Assembly: GCA_964580675.1 (NCBI GenBank)
Contig: CAZOLI010000002.1
Span: 94,723-158,722, forward strand
Length of the DNA: 64,000 bases
Reading direction: 5' to 3'
DNA from: CAZOLI01 sp964580675
GTDB lineage: Bacteria; Planctomycetota; MHYJ01; CAYXQY01
The notes under the pieces were generated by a model. It had not been told where the DNA came from, did not search any database, and saw only the letters and a program-made list of their open reading frames with translations. Numbering within the stretch: position 1 is the first letter of the stretch; each line of letters starts with the position of its first letter. This document shows, one piece after another, positions 28,533-37,065 of this stretch. Made by a program: the position numbers and the translations under genes.

Positions 28533-29430
28533 TCAGGCATCCGAACTGCGAAAAATGATGGGCAACCGTTCGGGGACTGCCGAACAGAAGAAGGGCCGTG
28601 ACGGCCGCCCCGCCGTCGAGGCGGATTTTGCCCGGGTCGTCTCCATAACGAGTGGGAAAGGCGGCGTCGGGAAATCGAACCTCGCGGTGAATCTGGCCAT
28701 CCAGCTTGCCCGCGAAAACCGGGAGGTCGTGTTAATGGACATGGACATTGGTCTGGCCAACGTTGATATTCTTCTGGACATCAACCCGCGATACCGGCTT
28801 TCCCACCTGGTTCGGGAAGAGGTCTCGCTCGAGGACGGACTGGTGGAAGCACCCGGAGGGATCAACGTACTTCCGGGCGTCTCCGGGGTCGACCGCCTCA
28901 TTAACATGGACCCGGACGATCGAAAGCAGGTATTGAAAATTCTTGCCGAGGTGCAGAGACGAGCGGACGTCGTCGTGGTGGATACCGGCGCCGGGGTGTC
29001 CGAAAGCGTGATCCCTTTTGCTGCCTGTGCGGATGACGTCCTGACGGTGATCACGCCGGAGCCGACGGCCAAAGTGGACGCCTGCACCGCCCTGGACCGG
29101 CTGGCCGAGCATCCAAGCTGTGGCGAATTGCGGGTTCTGGTGAACAAAGCCCGTGATCGGGACGAAGCATCGGATGCGGCCGAGGACGTGGAACGGGTGG
29201 CCAGCCGGTTTCTGGACGTATTTGTCTCAAAGCTTGGTTACGTCCTGTTTGATGATCGTATGGCTAAATCCGTTCGATCCCGAACGCCGGTTACCATCAA
29301 GCATCCGGACGCCCCCTCGTCCCGGTGCATCCGCACTATTGCGGGAATGATTACCGGTTCGGAGAACGACGGGTCCGAATCCTCATCTCACTTTCTTCGA
29401 CGCTGTATCGAATGGCTGATGCCAATTTAA
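28525..29430 (+). CDS. flhG: MinD-like ATPase FlhG (FleN/YlxH)
   Basis: 301 residues. The first residues, LDQASELRKMM, form the conserved DQAxxLR helix that stimulates FlhF GTPase. The deviant Walker A SGKGGVGKSNLAVNLA and the DMDIGLANVDILL motif place it in the MinD/ParA group. FlhG limits flagellar number and binds FliN/FliM. Its last 19 bases overlap the start of the next small gene. Confidence 0.95.
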   Translation: MLDQASELRKMMGNRSGTAEQKKGRDGRPAVEADFARVVSITSGKGGVGKSNLAVNLAIQLARENREVVLMDMDIGLANVDILLDINPRYRLSHLVREEVSLEDGLVEAPGGINVLPGVSGVDRLINMDPDDRKQVLKILAEVQRRADVVVVDTGAGVSESVIPFAACADDVLTVITPEPTAKVDACTALDRLAEHPSCGELRVLVNKARDRDEASDAAEDVERVASRFLDVFVSKLGYVLFDDRMAKSVRSRTPVTIKHPDAPSSRCIRTIAGMITGSENDGSESSSHFLRRCIEWLMPI

Positions 29431-29774
29431 AAGACGAGCCACCCCACAAAACGAAATTGCTCTGTGGGACGGTGATCGGCATTGTGGCGTTTCTTTGTTC
29501 GGTTGCTGTGGGATACGTCAACGAAAATCTGATGTACGGGGTGCAAACCGGTCTTTTATGGGGGTTACTGTTCTTCGTGTTTGGGTTTTGTGTGGGTCAT
29601 ACAGGGCAATTAATCATTGAAGAGAACCTGGAAGAAGAAGAGGAAGAAACGGGTGAAGAAGAAGGTGAGGAAACGGAGGAACAGCAAGAAACCGGGGAAA
29701 CGGCGGGAGAAACGGAGGAACAGAGCGAAGAAGCCGATTCGGAGGAAACCGTGGAAGAGGGGGGCCCCATGTGA
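29412..29774 (+). CDS. Small membrane protein with acidic tail, unknown
   Basis: From ATG 29412, which overlaps the end of flhG, there are 120 residues. Two membrane helices (about 16-36 and 42-63) are followed by a tail of roughly 50 residues made almost only of Glu, Thr, Gly and Gln. A longer in-frame start at 29325 lies inside flhG. It is not a family I recognise; its place between flhG and fliA hints at a motility role, and the acidic tail resembles other disordered acidic extensions in this cluster. Confidence 0.7.
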   Translation: MADANLKDEPPHKTKLLCGTVIGIVAFLCSVAVGYVNENLMYGVQTGLLWGLLFFVFGFCVGHTGQLIIEENLEEEEEETGEEEGEETEEQQETGETAGETEEQSEEADSEETVEEGGPM

Positions 29775-29796
29775 CCGGACAAAAAGTGGGTAAACA

Positions 29797-29825
29797 TTGA
29801 TTCGAATACCTTCCGATAATATAAT
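29797..29825 (+). promoter_or_regulatory. Sigma-70-like promoter for fliA
   Basis: TTGATT at 29797-29802 and a perfect TATAAT at 29820-29825 are 17 bases apart. The start point would be near 29832, supporting translation from ATG 29868. The bases CCGATAA at 29813-29819, directly before the -10 box, match a sigma-28 -10 core, but the upstream TAAA at 29791-29794 is about two bases too far away for a standard sigma-28 promoter. Confidence 0.65.
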
Positions 29826-29867
29826 GAAGTTGTTATAGAAACCATGTTAACGGTGGGGGAAAGGAAT

Positions 29868-30686
29868 ATGGCCGAACCAGATCCAAAACCAAAATACACG
29901 GGCGAATTACCGGAGAAACTGACAAACAAAGAAAAGTGGCGAGATTACTTTCGCCAGCCAACGCCGGAACATCGCAACGCGCTTGTTGAGGAGTACCTCA
30001 ATCTGGTGCATTACTGTGCGGAGCGGTTGAGCAAACGGCTTCCGAACAGTGTCGCCCTGGAGGACCTCAAAAGCGACGGGGTGTTTGGTCTCATTGATGC
30101 GATAGAAAAATACGACCCGGACAAAGGGGTGAAATTCGAAACGTACAGCACCCTTCGGATTCGGGGGTCCATGCTGGATTCCCTCCGTTCGGAGGATTGG
30201 GTGCCCCGGTTGATCCGGAAGAAAAGTCACAAGTACCAGGAGGCGGTGCAGGAGCTGGAGTCCGAACTCGGACGCCGTCCAACGGACATCGAGATAGCGG
30301 ATCGAATGGATATGTCCCTGGATGAACTGGAGGAACTCCAGCGGGAAATATCCACATCGGTCATGTTCTCACTGACGCCAAACTGGGACGACGACGACGA
30401 GAAACTCGAAAACATTGATCGGTTAAAACAGACAACGGAACCCCGTCCCGAGCGGGAAATTTTCAAGAAGGACATTCTGAATTACGTGACCGATAAACTC
30501 TCGAAGAAGGAGCGACTCGTACTCCTTCTCTACTATGTGGAGGATCTCACGATGAAGGAAATCGGGGAGACGTTAAATCTTTCCGAGAGCCGGATCTGTC
30601 AGATTCACTCAGGCCTGATATCGGAGCTTGAGACAAAACTTGAGGACAAGAAAGACGAGCTTCTCGGTGAACCGAGTCCGCGGTAG
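29868..30686 (+). CDS. fliA: Flagellar sigma factor FliA/WhiG (sigma-28)
   Basis: ATG 29868 with GGGGGA 7 bases upstream is preferred over ATG 29844, giving 272 residues. Region 2 is clear (VALEDLKSDGVFGLIDAIEK, FETYSTLRIRGSMLDSLRSE, including the WVPR motif of FliA), region 3 contains ELGRRPTDIEIADRM, and region 4 has the LTMKEIGETLNLSESRICQI helix-turn-helix. It should transcribe late flagellar and chemotaxis genes, which are outside this window. It closes the flagellar cluster and has its own promoter. Confidence 0.95.
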   Translation: MAEPDPKPKYTGELPEKLTNKEKWRDYFRQPTPEHRNALVEEYLNLVHYCAERLSKRLPNSVALEDLKSDGVFGLIDAIEKYDPDKGVKFETYSTLRIRGSMLDSLRSEDWVPRLIRKKSHKYQEAVQELESELGRRPTDIEIADRMDMSLDELEELQREISTSVMFSLTPNWDDDDEKLENIDRLKQTTEPRPEREIFKKDILNYVTDKLSKKERLVLLLYYVEDLTMKEIGETLNLSESRICQIHSGLISELETKLEDKKDELLGEPSPR

Positions 30687-30722
30687 GAAACGATGAAGTA
30701 AAATTGGAACGGGAGAATCAAA

Positions 30723-31061
30723 ATGCCTGTACAGTCATACGGACTGCAATACACGATGTACAAGGCGGAGAACTCCCAGATGTTCCAGAATCAGTATGTC
30801 ATTCAGGACCGCGGGGCCCGTGAACACAATAAGCGTCAGGTCCAGGCTCAGAATGAAGAGAAACTGAAACAGATTCAGGAAACCGAGGATCTGAACGGCG
30901 AGGATGCCTCGAGGATCGACACCCATACTGAGGGAGCCGGCGGAAACGGTGGCCGAATCGTGGCTCCCGTACGGGAGGAGGAGGAGGGAGAAGAAGGATC
31001 TCCCGAGGCCGCTGCACGCGACCTCGAAGGAAAGGGGCTTCGCCTCGACATCACCGTCTGA
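30723..31061 (+). CDS. Small acidic protein downstream of fliA, unknown
   Basis: 112 residues with a GGGAG ribosome site. The N-terminal 55 residues form a polar helix; the middle is acidic and disordered; the protein ends GKGLRLDITV. Short proteins ending in a G-x-x-(I/L)-D-I-type motif occur after fliA in some spirochaete and Firmicute flagellar clusters, and I think this is one of them, from memory and not from a search. The function is not known to me. Confidence 0.7.
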   Translation: MPVQSYGLQYTMYKAENSQMFQNQYVIQDRGAREHNKRQVQAQNEEKLKQIQETEDLNGEDASRIDTHTEGAGGNGGRIVAPVREEEEGEEGSPEAAARDLEGKGLRLDITV

Positions 31062-31258
31062 TTTTCCTGTTCAAGCGGCCGTAAGAAAACGTTTGTTTCT
31101 GCACACCTCCGAACAGTCGGTTCCGCTGTGGCCATTTTCGTAAAGGTCGGTGCCGGCGTTCAAAATTGGCCGGTTCTCTGATATTCTTGTAGAGGTCAAC
31201 CGGAACACACCACATCCCGGTTCGCCCATTTTCGCATCCTGTTAGTCCGTATAGTTCC

Positions 31259-33355
31259 TTGAGCAACAACTTAACCGATTCCAGCAGTCCCTACCTGTTG
31301 CAGCATGCCGACAATCCGGTTGATTGGTATCCCTGGTCCGACGAGGCTTTTGAACGGGCAAAGGAAGAAGACAAACCGATTTTCCTTTCCATCGGATACT
31401 CCACCTGTCACTGGTGCCACGTCATGGCCCACGAGTCGTTTGAGGACGATGAAATTGCGAAAATGATGAACGAAACGTTCGTCAATATTAAGGTGGATCG
31501 GGAAGAGCGCCCGGACGTGGACAACGTCTACATGAAAGTGTGTCAGATGATGACGGGCGGAGGTGGCTGGCCGCTGACCATCATCATGACGCCGGATAAA
31601 CGTCCGTTTTTCGCGGCCACCTACATCCCGAAGGAAAGCGGCATGGGCCGTGCCGGCATGGAAGAATTAATTCCGAAGATCGATCAGCTCTGGAAGGAGG
31701 AACGGGAGAAAGCGGAGAGTTCCGCGGACAAAATTGTTTCTTCACTGAAGGAGGCAACTCACGAGACCGGTGAAGACGAACTGGACGAGTCCGTCTTCGA
31801 CTCTGCCTACCGGCAGATGGAAAGCAAATTCGATACGCACTTCGGCGGTTTTGGCAAGGAACCCAAGTTTCCGAGTCCTCATAATTTCCTGTTCCTGCTT
31901 CGATACGCCAGCCGGACCGGAGAGGAACAGGCCCGGTCCATGGTCGAATCAACGCTGGACCATATGCGGCGCGGAGGAATCTTCGATCACATCGGGTACG
32001 GATTTCATCGGTATTCCACGGATCGGGAATGGATTTTGCCCCATTTTGAGAAAATGCTGTATGATCAGGCCATGCTGTCAAGAGCGTACCTGGAAGGATA
32101 TCAGATCACCGGAAAACGGAAATACGCGGACACCGCTGAAAAGGTGTTTGAGTACGTGTTCCGTGAACTGCAGGATGAAAACGGCGGATTTTACTCCGCG
32201 GAAGATGCTGATACGGAAGGGGAGGAGGGCAAGTTCTACGTGTGGTCCATGGAGGAACTGGAGAACGTGCTGACCGAGGACGAGATGTCCTTCGTCGTGA
32301 GTGTGTACAATGTGCAGAAGAACGGAAATTTCCGGGAGGAGTCCAGCGGACGGCGGACGGGAAAGAACATCCTGTACCGCTCCAGCAGTCACGACGAATT
32401 GATGGAGACCCTGGAGATGGACGAGAACACCTATCGGGAATTGCGTCAGTCCGTCCGGAACAAACTATTTGAAAAACGCCGGGAACGGGTACGCCCCCAC
32501 CTGGACGACAAAATTCTCACCGACTGGAACGGATTGATGATCGCCTCCCTGGCCTACGGCGGTCGGGTTCTCGACCGGTCGGAATACGCCGAGGCCGCCG
32601 CCGGAGCGGTGGAGTTTGTTCAGTCCCACCTTTACGATGAGGACGATCAGTTACGCCACCGGTACCGGAACGGAGACAGCGCCGTGTCCGGAAACGCCTC
32701 CGATTACGCGTATTTTGTCAGGGGGCTCATCGAACTGCACCAGACCACGCAGGAACCGGAATACCTCCGGGAAGCCGTTCGCCTGACGGAGGATTTTGTG
32801 GAACGGTTCTACGACGGGGACGAAGGGGGTTTCTTCTTCACCGCCACCGACGAGGAACCAGTGCTGGAACGGCAGAAGAAAGTGCAGGACGGCGCCCTGC
32901 CCTCCTCGAACTCCATGGCTCTCTGGAACCTGGCCCAGCTGTCGCGGCTGACCGGGAACACGAAATTCCAGCAAGTCGCCCGGGATCTGGCGGAAACGTT
33001 TGCCGGGACCGTACAACAATCGCCCTTTTCCTTCACCATGTTTCTTTCGGGTCTTGACGTGCTGTTGGGGCCGTCGAAGGAAGTCGTCGTTGCCGGCCCA
33101 TCGGGGGAGGAATCGGTGGACCGGTTCCTGGAGGTCCTGAATGACAATTACCTTCCCCGTGCGGTGGTTCTGCACAGGCTGACGGAAGAGGACGAACCGG
33201 CCATCTGCGAACTGGCCGAATTCACGCGGGAGCAGGGTGAGGTGGACGGAGAGACCGCGGCGTACGTGTGCACGAATTTTGCCTGCGAGGCCCCGGTCAC
33301 CGATCCCGAACGGATGATGAAACTGATTCGCGACGGAACGGCGGGCGGAAACTGA
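31259..33355 (+). CDS. DUF255 thioredoxin-like protein (YyaL/SPATA20 family)
   Basis: 698 residues, the usual family length. The N-terminal part has the thioredoxin-like domain: SPYLLQHADNPVDWYPWSDE, then the CHWCHVMAHESFED motif. The rest is an (alpha/alpha)6-barrel like N-acylglucosamine 2-epimerase (GGFGKEPKFP, DHIGYGFHRYSTDREWILPH). The biochemical role of the family is unsettled. TTG 31259 is the only plausible start because the conserved sequence begins within ten residues of it. No ribosome site is visible. Confidence 0.93.
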   Translation: MSNNLTDSSSPYLLQHADNPVDWYPWSDEAFERAKEEDKPIFLSIGYSTCHWCHVMAHESFEDDEIAKMMNETFVNIKVDREERPDVDNVYMKVCQMMTGGGGWPLTIIMTPDKRPFFAATYIPKESGMGRAGMEELIPKIDQLWKEEREKAESSADKIVSSLKEATHETGEDELDESVFDSAYRQMESKFDTHFGGFGKEPKFPSPHNFLFLLRYASRTGEEQARSMVESTLDHMRRGGIFDHIGYGFHRYSTDREWILPHFEKMLYDQAMLSRAYLEGYQITGKRKYADTAEKVFEYVFRELQDENGGFYSAEDADTEGEEGKFYVWSMEELENVLTEDEMSFVVSVYNVQKNGNFREESSGRRTGKNILYRSSSHDELMETLEMDENTYRELRQSVRNKLFEKRRERVRPHLDDKILTDWNGLMIASLAYGGRVLDRSEYAEAAAGAVEFVQSHLYDEDDQLRHRYRNGDSAVSGNASDYAYFVRGLIELHQTTQEPEYLREAVRLTEDFVERFYDGDEGGFFFTATDEEPVLERQKKVQDGALPSSNSMALWNLAQLSRLTGNTKFQQVARDLAETFAGTVQQSPFSFTMFLSGLDVLLGPSKEVVVAGPSGEESVDRFLEVLNDNYLPRAVVLHRLTEEDEPAICELAEFTREQGEVDGETAAYVCTNFACEAPVTDPERMMKLIRDGTAGGN

Positions 33356-33463
33356 TCACGCAACTGCGGGACCGCACCATTGCCCCGGGAGCAGTTATCC
33401 GGGGGGTGCGATGAACACAACATATTCAAACCTCATAGCACCATGGCCCTGAAAGGTTCACCG

Positions 33464-34114
33464 ATGAACGAAGACGTGTTTCACTACCTTGTGGATACCT
33501 TTGGCGGAGACAAGCGAGACCTCCTCGAAAAAATGAAACAGCCGGCGGAGGAAGCCGGGTTGCGGATGATCATGATCTCCGAACTCCAGGCGGACATCGT
33601 CGACGTGCTGATTCGCACCTCCGGGGCACGGCGGTGTCTGGACATCGGCACGCTGTTTGGCTTCAGCGCGGCCGTGATGGCCCGGGCCGTGCCCGAGGAC
33701 GGAAACGTCGTTACCGTGGAACGGGATCCGGAGGCCATTAACGTGGCCCGGCAGAATTTTCATGCGCTCGAATTGCATGAAAAAGTGGAGATCAAAGAAG
33801 GCGAAGCCATCGACGTCATTCCCCGGCTTGAACCAGAACGGTTTGATCTGGTCATGGTGGATGCGGACAAGCAGAATTATCCGAAGTACCTGGAGGAAGG
33901 AATCCGGTTGCTGAGGGACGGAGGACTGTTTCTCGCCGACAACGCCCTGGCCCATGGCCTTGTGGCCGATGAGAGCCTCGAACCCGGTGACGATGGGTAT
34001 CAGACGGCCACGGCGATCCGGGAATTCAATCAGGATCTTGCCGATCATCCGGAGGTGGAGGCAACGATCATTCCCGCCGGCGACGGTCTCGCACTCGGCC
34101 GGTATCATTCCTGA
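33464..34114 (+). CDS. SAM-dependent O-methyltransferase (class I)
   Basis: From ATG 33464 there are 217 residues; ATG 33443 and an upstream 33380 start are possible but add non-conserved residues. The Rossmann fold shows motif I CLDIGTLFGFSAAVMARAVP, the acidic ribose-binding VTVERDPE, and LVMVDADKQNYPKYLE with the family's metal-binding Asp/Asn set (also LADNAL). It resembles the catechol/caffeoyl-CoA O-methyltransferase type that acts on small molecules. The substrate cannot be told. It follows the DUF255 gene by 108 bases. Confidence 0.9.
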   Translation: MNEDVFHYLVDTFGGDKRDLLEKMKQPAEEAGLRMIMISELQADIVDVLIRTSGARRCLDIGTLFGFSAAVMARAVPEDGNVVTVERDPEAINVARQNFHALELHEKVEIKEGEAIDVIPRLEPERFDLVMVDADKQNYPKYLEEGIRLLRDGGLFLADNALAHGLVADESLEPGDDGYQTATAIREFNQDLADHPEVEATIIPAGDGLALGRYHS

Positions 34115-34182
34115 AGGAGAGAGGGGGGTCTAAATTTCGGAAATAACAAACCGGAGAGCTATCATTCACATTGATATAAACA

Positions 34183-34407
34183 CACGGCTCTCGCCGTGGT
34201 GAGGGGAGAGACACCATTCATATTCACCCACGGCTTCAGCCGTGGGTACCCGAAACCCGAAAAAGCACGGGACACGAGAAACCCTTTCAAGGGTTTTTTA
34301 CAACAAAATCACGGAGGAGTTAATTACATGGCAAACCAATCCCACACCCTTAAAAGTGCTAATAAGGGCTTTGATCTCCACCGAACCCATGGCTGAAGCC
34401 ACGGGTT
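34183..34407. mobile_element. Hairpin-bounded remnant, probably a deleted IS200/IS605-type element
   Basis: Three palindromes mark it: CACGGC-TCTC-GCCGTG (34183-34198), a perfect 9-bp stem ACCCACGGC-TTCA-GCCGTGGGT (34226-34247), and the same sequence in the opposite orientation with one mismatch (34384-34407). Subterminal hairpins of this sort are typical of IS200/IS605 ends. Between the last two, ATG 34328 has a perfect GGAGGAG ribosome site and opens a 22-codon frame (MANQSHTLKSANKGFDLH...) that runs into the right hairpin; it could be the first residues of a transposase whose body was deleted. The exact ends are uncertain. Confidence 0.45.
34280..34299 (+). terminator. Rho-independent terminator-like hairpin
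   Basis: AACCCTT (34280-34286) pairs with AAGGGTT (34289-34295) and is followed by a T run to 34299. It lies within the hairpin-rich element and could end transcription from the methyltransferase gene or be part of the mobile unit. The loop is very short unless the innermost pairs open. Confidence 0.5.
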
Positions 34408-34602
34408 AATAGGAAGGGGCTCCGACCGGTAGCCAGGGGTTTTTCCCTGGTCCATCCCGGAAACAGGATCAAACAAAAAGAACCAAACCACAGCGGGGAT
34501 ATGGAACTTTTTTCCACAACTCTTGCAGGGTTGGGTTATGAATCGGGCCTGGAATATTTCGGATTTTATGTTTTGTGTGTCTGATTCGAATTCACGGTTG
34601 GA

Positions 34603-34632
34603 TTGAGACCCCGGGGGGACCGGCGATATAAT
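34603..34632 (+). promoter_or_regulatory. Sigma-70-like promoter
   Basis: TTGAGA at 34603-34608 and a perfect TATAAT at 34627-34632 are 18 bases apart. The predicted start near 34639 is about 75 bases before the corrinoid-binding-type gene at 34713. Confidence 0.65.
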
Positions 34633-34712
34633 ATATTTTCCGAAGGAACGACCCGGTCCGAAAAACGGCCGATTCTGTTTGTCTCCTCCCATTGACGAAA
34701 ACAGGGTCCGTT

Positions 34713-35657
34713 ATGGCCGATCAACAGAAAATCGTCTCGCTTCTACCCGGGGCGACCGAGATCTGTCACGCGCTCGGTCTGACCGATCAACTGGTCGGCG
34801 TGTCCCACGACTGCGACTGGCCCCCGGAAATTCGCGATCTGCCCGTTCTCAGTCAATCCGTCGTGGACGAGGAGGCATCGAGCCGGGAGATCGATGAAAC
34901 GGTCAAAGAACAGGTCCACGACGGCAAAAGCATATACCACATTGACGACGAACAGCTGCGGTCACTGGACCCGGACGTCATCTTTACCCAGGAACTCTGC
35001 GAGGTCTGCGCCCCATCGTTTGATCACGTGCAGGAGGCCGCCCGAACCATACGAGGGGAAACGGACGTGGTATCCCTCGAACCGCAGACCATCGAAGGTA
35101 TTCTGGAGAACATCCGTCTGGTCGGTTCCATAACCGGACGGGAAGATCGGGCGAAGTTGCTCATTGAGGAACTCGAGGATCGGATACAGCACGTGAACGA
35201 AAACGCCGGAGATTCGGAACAACCGGTACGCACCCTCTGCCTGGAATGGCTGGATCCCCTGTACATCGCCGGCCACTGGGTGCCCGAAATGGTGGAAATG
35301 GCCGGCGGCACGACCATGAACGAGCCCGGTCATCATTCGGTGGACGTGTCCTGGGAGGATGCCCTGGAATTCCGGCCGGAACGGGTGGTGCTGATGCCCT
35401 GTGGCTTTTCTCCACAGAGGACGGAACGGGAACTTGACCGTCTGACCGCAAACACGGAATGGGGGCAGTTCGACGCCGTGGAACAGGACCAGGTGTTTGT
35501 CGTGCACGGTTCGTATTATTTTAACCGACCCGGACCGCGTATCGGCACCGGCCTGGAGACACTTGCCCAAATCATCAACCCGGAGCGGTTTTCGGGTCTC
35601 GAACTTCCCGACAACGCCCTCTTCAAACTCCGGGACAACCGTCTGGTGGACCTATGA
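34713..35657 (+). CDS. BtuF-like corrinoid-binding-type protein, no signal peptide
   Basis: From ATG 34713 there are 314 residues (a TTG at 34692 is weaker). It begins KIVSLLPGATEICHALGL, the start motif of the BtuF-like periplasmic-binding-protein fold, and continues with LVGVSHDCDWP and DPDVIFTQELCEVCAPS. No signal peptide or lipobox is present, as in the widespread soluble 'cobalamin-binding' relatives that are not transporter components. A ligand such as a corrinoid is inferred only from family. No ABC-transporter genes are adjacent. Confidence 0.88.
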   Translation: MADQQKIVSLLPGATEICHALGLTDQLVGVSHDCDWPPEIRDLPVLSQSVVDEEASSREIDETVKEQVHDGKSIYHIDDEQLRSLDPDVIFTQELCEVCAPSFDHVQEAARTIRGETDVVSLEPQTIEGILENIRLVGSITGREDRAKLLIEELEDRIQHVNENAGDSEQPVRTLCLEWLDPLYIAGHWVPEMVEMAGGTTMNEPGHHSVDVSWEDALEFRPERVVLMPCGFSPQRTERELDRLTANTEWGQFDAVEQDQVFVVHGSYYFNRPGPRIGTGLETLAQIINPERFSGLELPDNALFKLRDNRLVDL

Positions 35658-35707
35658 TGGTTGATCCCGGAACGTTTATATTCCGGATACGACCTGTTCT
35701 CTGACCC

Positions 35708-36751
35708 ATGGAAGCCGTTACCATTCCCGGTTACGGAGCTCCGGACGTGCTCGAGGTCCGAACGTATCCGGACCCGGAACCGGGGGATGGAGAGGTTCTT
35801 GTGGAAACCAGGGCCTGCGGCCTGAATTTCGCCGACCTGATGGCCCGGCAGGGTCTGTACGACGACGCACCGGAGGCCCCCTGTGTGGTGGGTTACGAAG
35901 TCTCCGGGATCGTTCAGGAGACCGGAAAAGACGTTACCTCCGTGCAACCGGGGGATCGTGTGATAGCGGCGACGAAATTTGGCGGTCAGGCGGATCGCGT
36001 CTGCGTCCCTGCGGAAAACGTGGTGCCGATGCCGGACGACATGAGTTTTCGGGAAGGAGCAGCCATTCCGGTGAATTTCATCACGGCGTATCACATGCTG
36101 TTTGTCGTGGTGTCGCTTCGACCGGGTCAGCGTGTATTAATACATATGGCGGCGGGCGGTGTGGGCACCGCCGCTATTCAGCTCTGTCAGACCGTGGAGA
36201 ACGTGGAGGTGTTTGGGACCGCTTCGTCGTCCAAACACGGAGAAATCGAGGAGTTGGGTGTGGATTACCCCATCGACTATCGGAACCGGGATTACGAGGA
36301 AGTGGTCCTGGAGATCACCGGGGGGGAAGGCGTGGACGTGGTTCTGGATCCTCTGGGGGGCCATGACTGGAAAAAGGGGTACCGGCTTCTGCGGGACGTC
36401 GGTCATCTCGTGGCGTTCGGGTTTGCTAACATGTTTCCGGGAGAATCGAGGAGCTGGCTCACCGTACTTTACCAGTATTTTACCGTGCCGAGCTGGCATC
36501 CGCTCACTCTGATGGAGGACAACAAATCGATTTCGGGGGTCAACATCGGGCACCTCTGGAACCGGTTTTCGCTTCTTCGCGGGGAGTGTGACGAACTGAT
36601 GGATTTATACCGGGAGGACTACATTTCACCGGTTCTGGACCGGTCGTTTCCCTTCTCCCGGGCCCCGGAGGCCCATCAGCGCATGCACGACCGAAAAAAC
36701 ACCGGCAAACTTCTTCTTGTGCCGGATTCGGTGTATACGGATTCGGGTTAA
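35708..36751 (+). CDS. Zinc-free medium-chain reductase, VAT-1/quinone oxidoreductase-like
   Basis: 347 residues of the MDR superfamily. The N-terminal GroES-like domain has CGLNFADLMARQGLYDDAPE and PCVVGYEVSGIV; the Rossmann domain has HMAAGGVGTAAIQLCQTVEN for NAD(P)H binding. The NFADLMARQGLY string and absence of catalytic zinc ligands point to the VAT-1/quinone-oxidoreductase branch. It probably reduces an activated double bond or quinone with NADPH; substrate unknown. It lies 50 bases after the preceding gene. Confidence 0.92.
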   Translation: MEAVTIPGYGAPDVLEVRTYPDPEPGDGEVLVETRACGLNFADLMARQGLYDDAPEAPCVVGYEVSGIVQETGKDVTSVQPGDRVIAATKFGGQADRVCVPAENVVPMPDDMSFREGAAIPVNFITAYHMLFVVVSLRPGQRVLIHMAAGGVGTAAIQLCQTVENVEVFGTASSSKHGEIEELGVDYPIDYRNRDYEEVVLEITGGEGVDVVLDPLGGHDWKKGYRLLRDVGHLVAFGFANMFPGESRSWLTVLYQYFTVPSWHPLTLMEDNKSISGVNIGHLWNRFSLLRGECDELMDLYREDYISPVLDRSFPFSRAPEAHQRMHDRKNTGKLLLVPDSVYTDSG

Positions 36752-37065
36752 AGGCCCAACCTCCGAATATTCACCATTCCAGCGGCCAGATTTCCTGTTT
36801 CTGGATTGAATATCGTGGTTTGACCTGCTACGATAAATATGCGGTTTTTTATGTAAATTATGCGGAAGAAAGACCGATATTTCCGTATGGAGGGGAGGAT
36901 TCGGAGACGAACGGTGGAAATCAGGGCGAAATCGGTTTCGGGGGGACAGGACGGGAGGTTAATCGCAACGTGAACAGACGCCTCCCGGTGAATGGTCTCC
37001 GGTTGTGACGCAGGACCGGGGAACCGGATCCGGGGGACATCGCTCATTTCGTTTCGGGATCGGAT
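36752..37065. other. Intergenic stretch before the ESCRT-like operon
   Basis: 314 bases without a convincing gene. A weak sigma-70-like pair, TTGAAT (36806-36811) and TACGAT (36829-36834) with 17 bases between, is the best promoter candidate for the operon that starts at 37066. A polypurine-rich stretch follows. I see no strong hairpin. Confidence 0.4.

Larger units (their letters stand above)
34115..34712. other. Gene-poor stretch with hairpins and a candidate promoter
   Basis: This 598-base gap holds no convincing gene. It contains the IS200/IS605-like remnant at 34183-34407, a further 6-bp hairpin (CCAGGG at 34433-34438 with CCCTGG at 34445-34450), and the promoter for the next gene at 34603-34632. 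A 122-codon frame on the - strand lacks coding character. Confidence 0.7.

Noticed and set aside
34324..34692. 122-codon frame on the - strand in the gap after the methyltransferase
   Set aside because: It crosses the hairpin element and the promoter at 34603-34632, and its translation has no coding character.
35661..35682. TTGATC and TATATT before the VAT-1-like reductase as a promoter
   Set aside because: The two boxes are only 10 bases apart.
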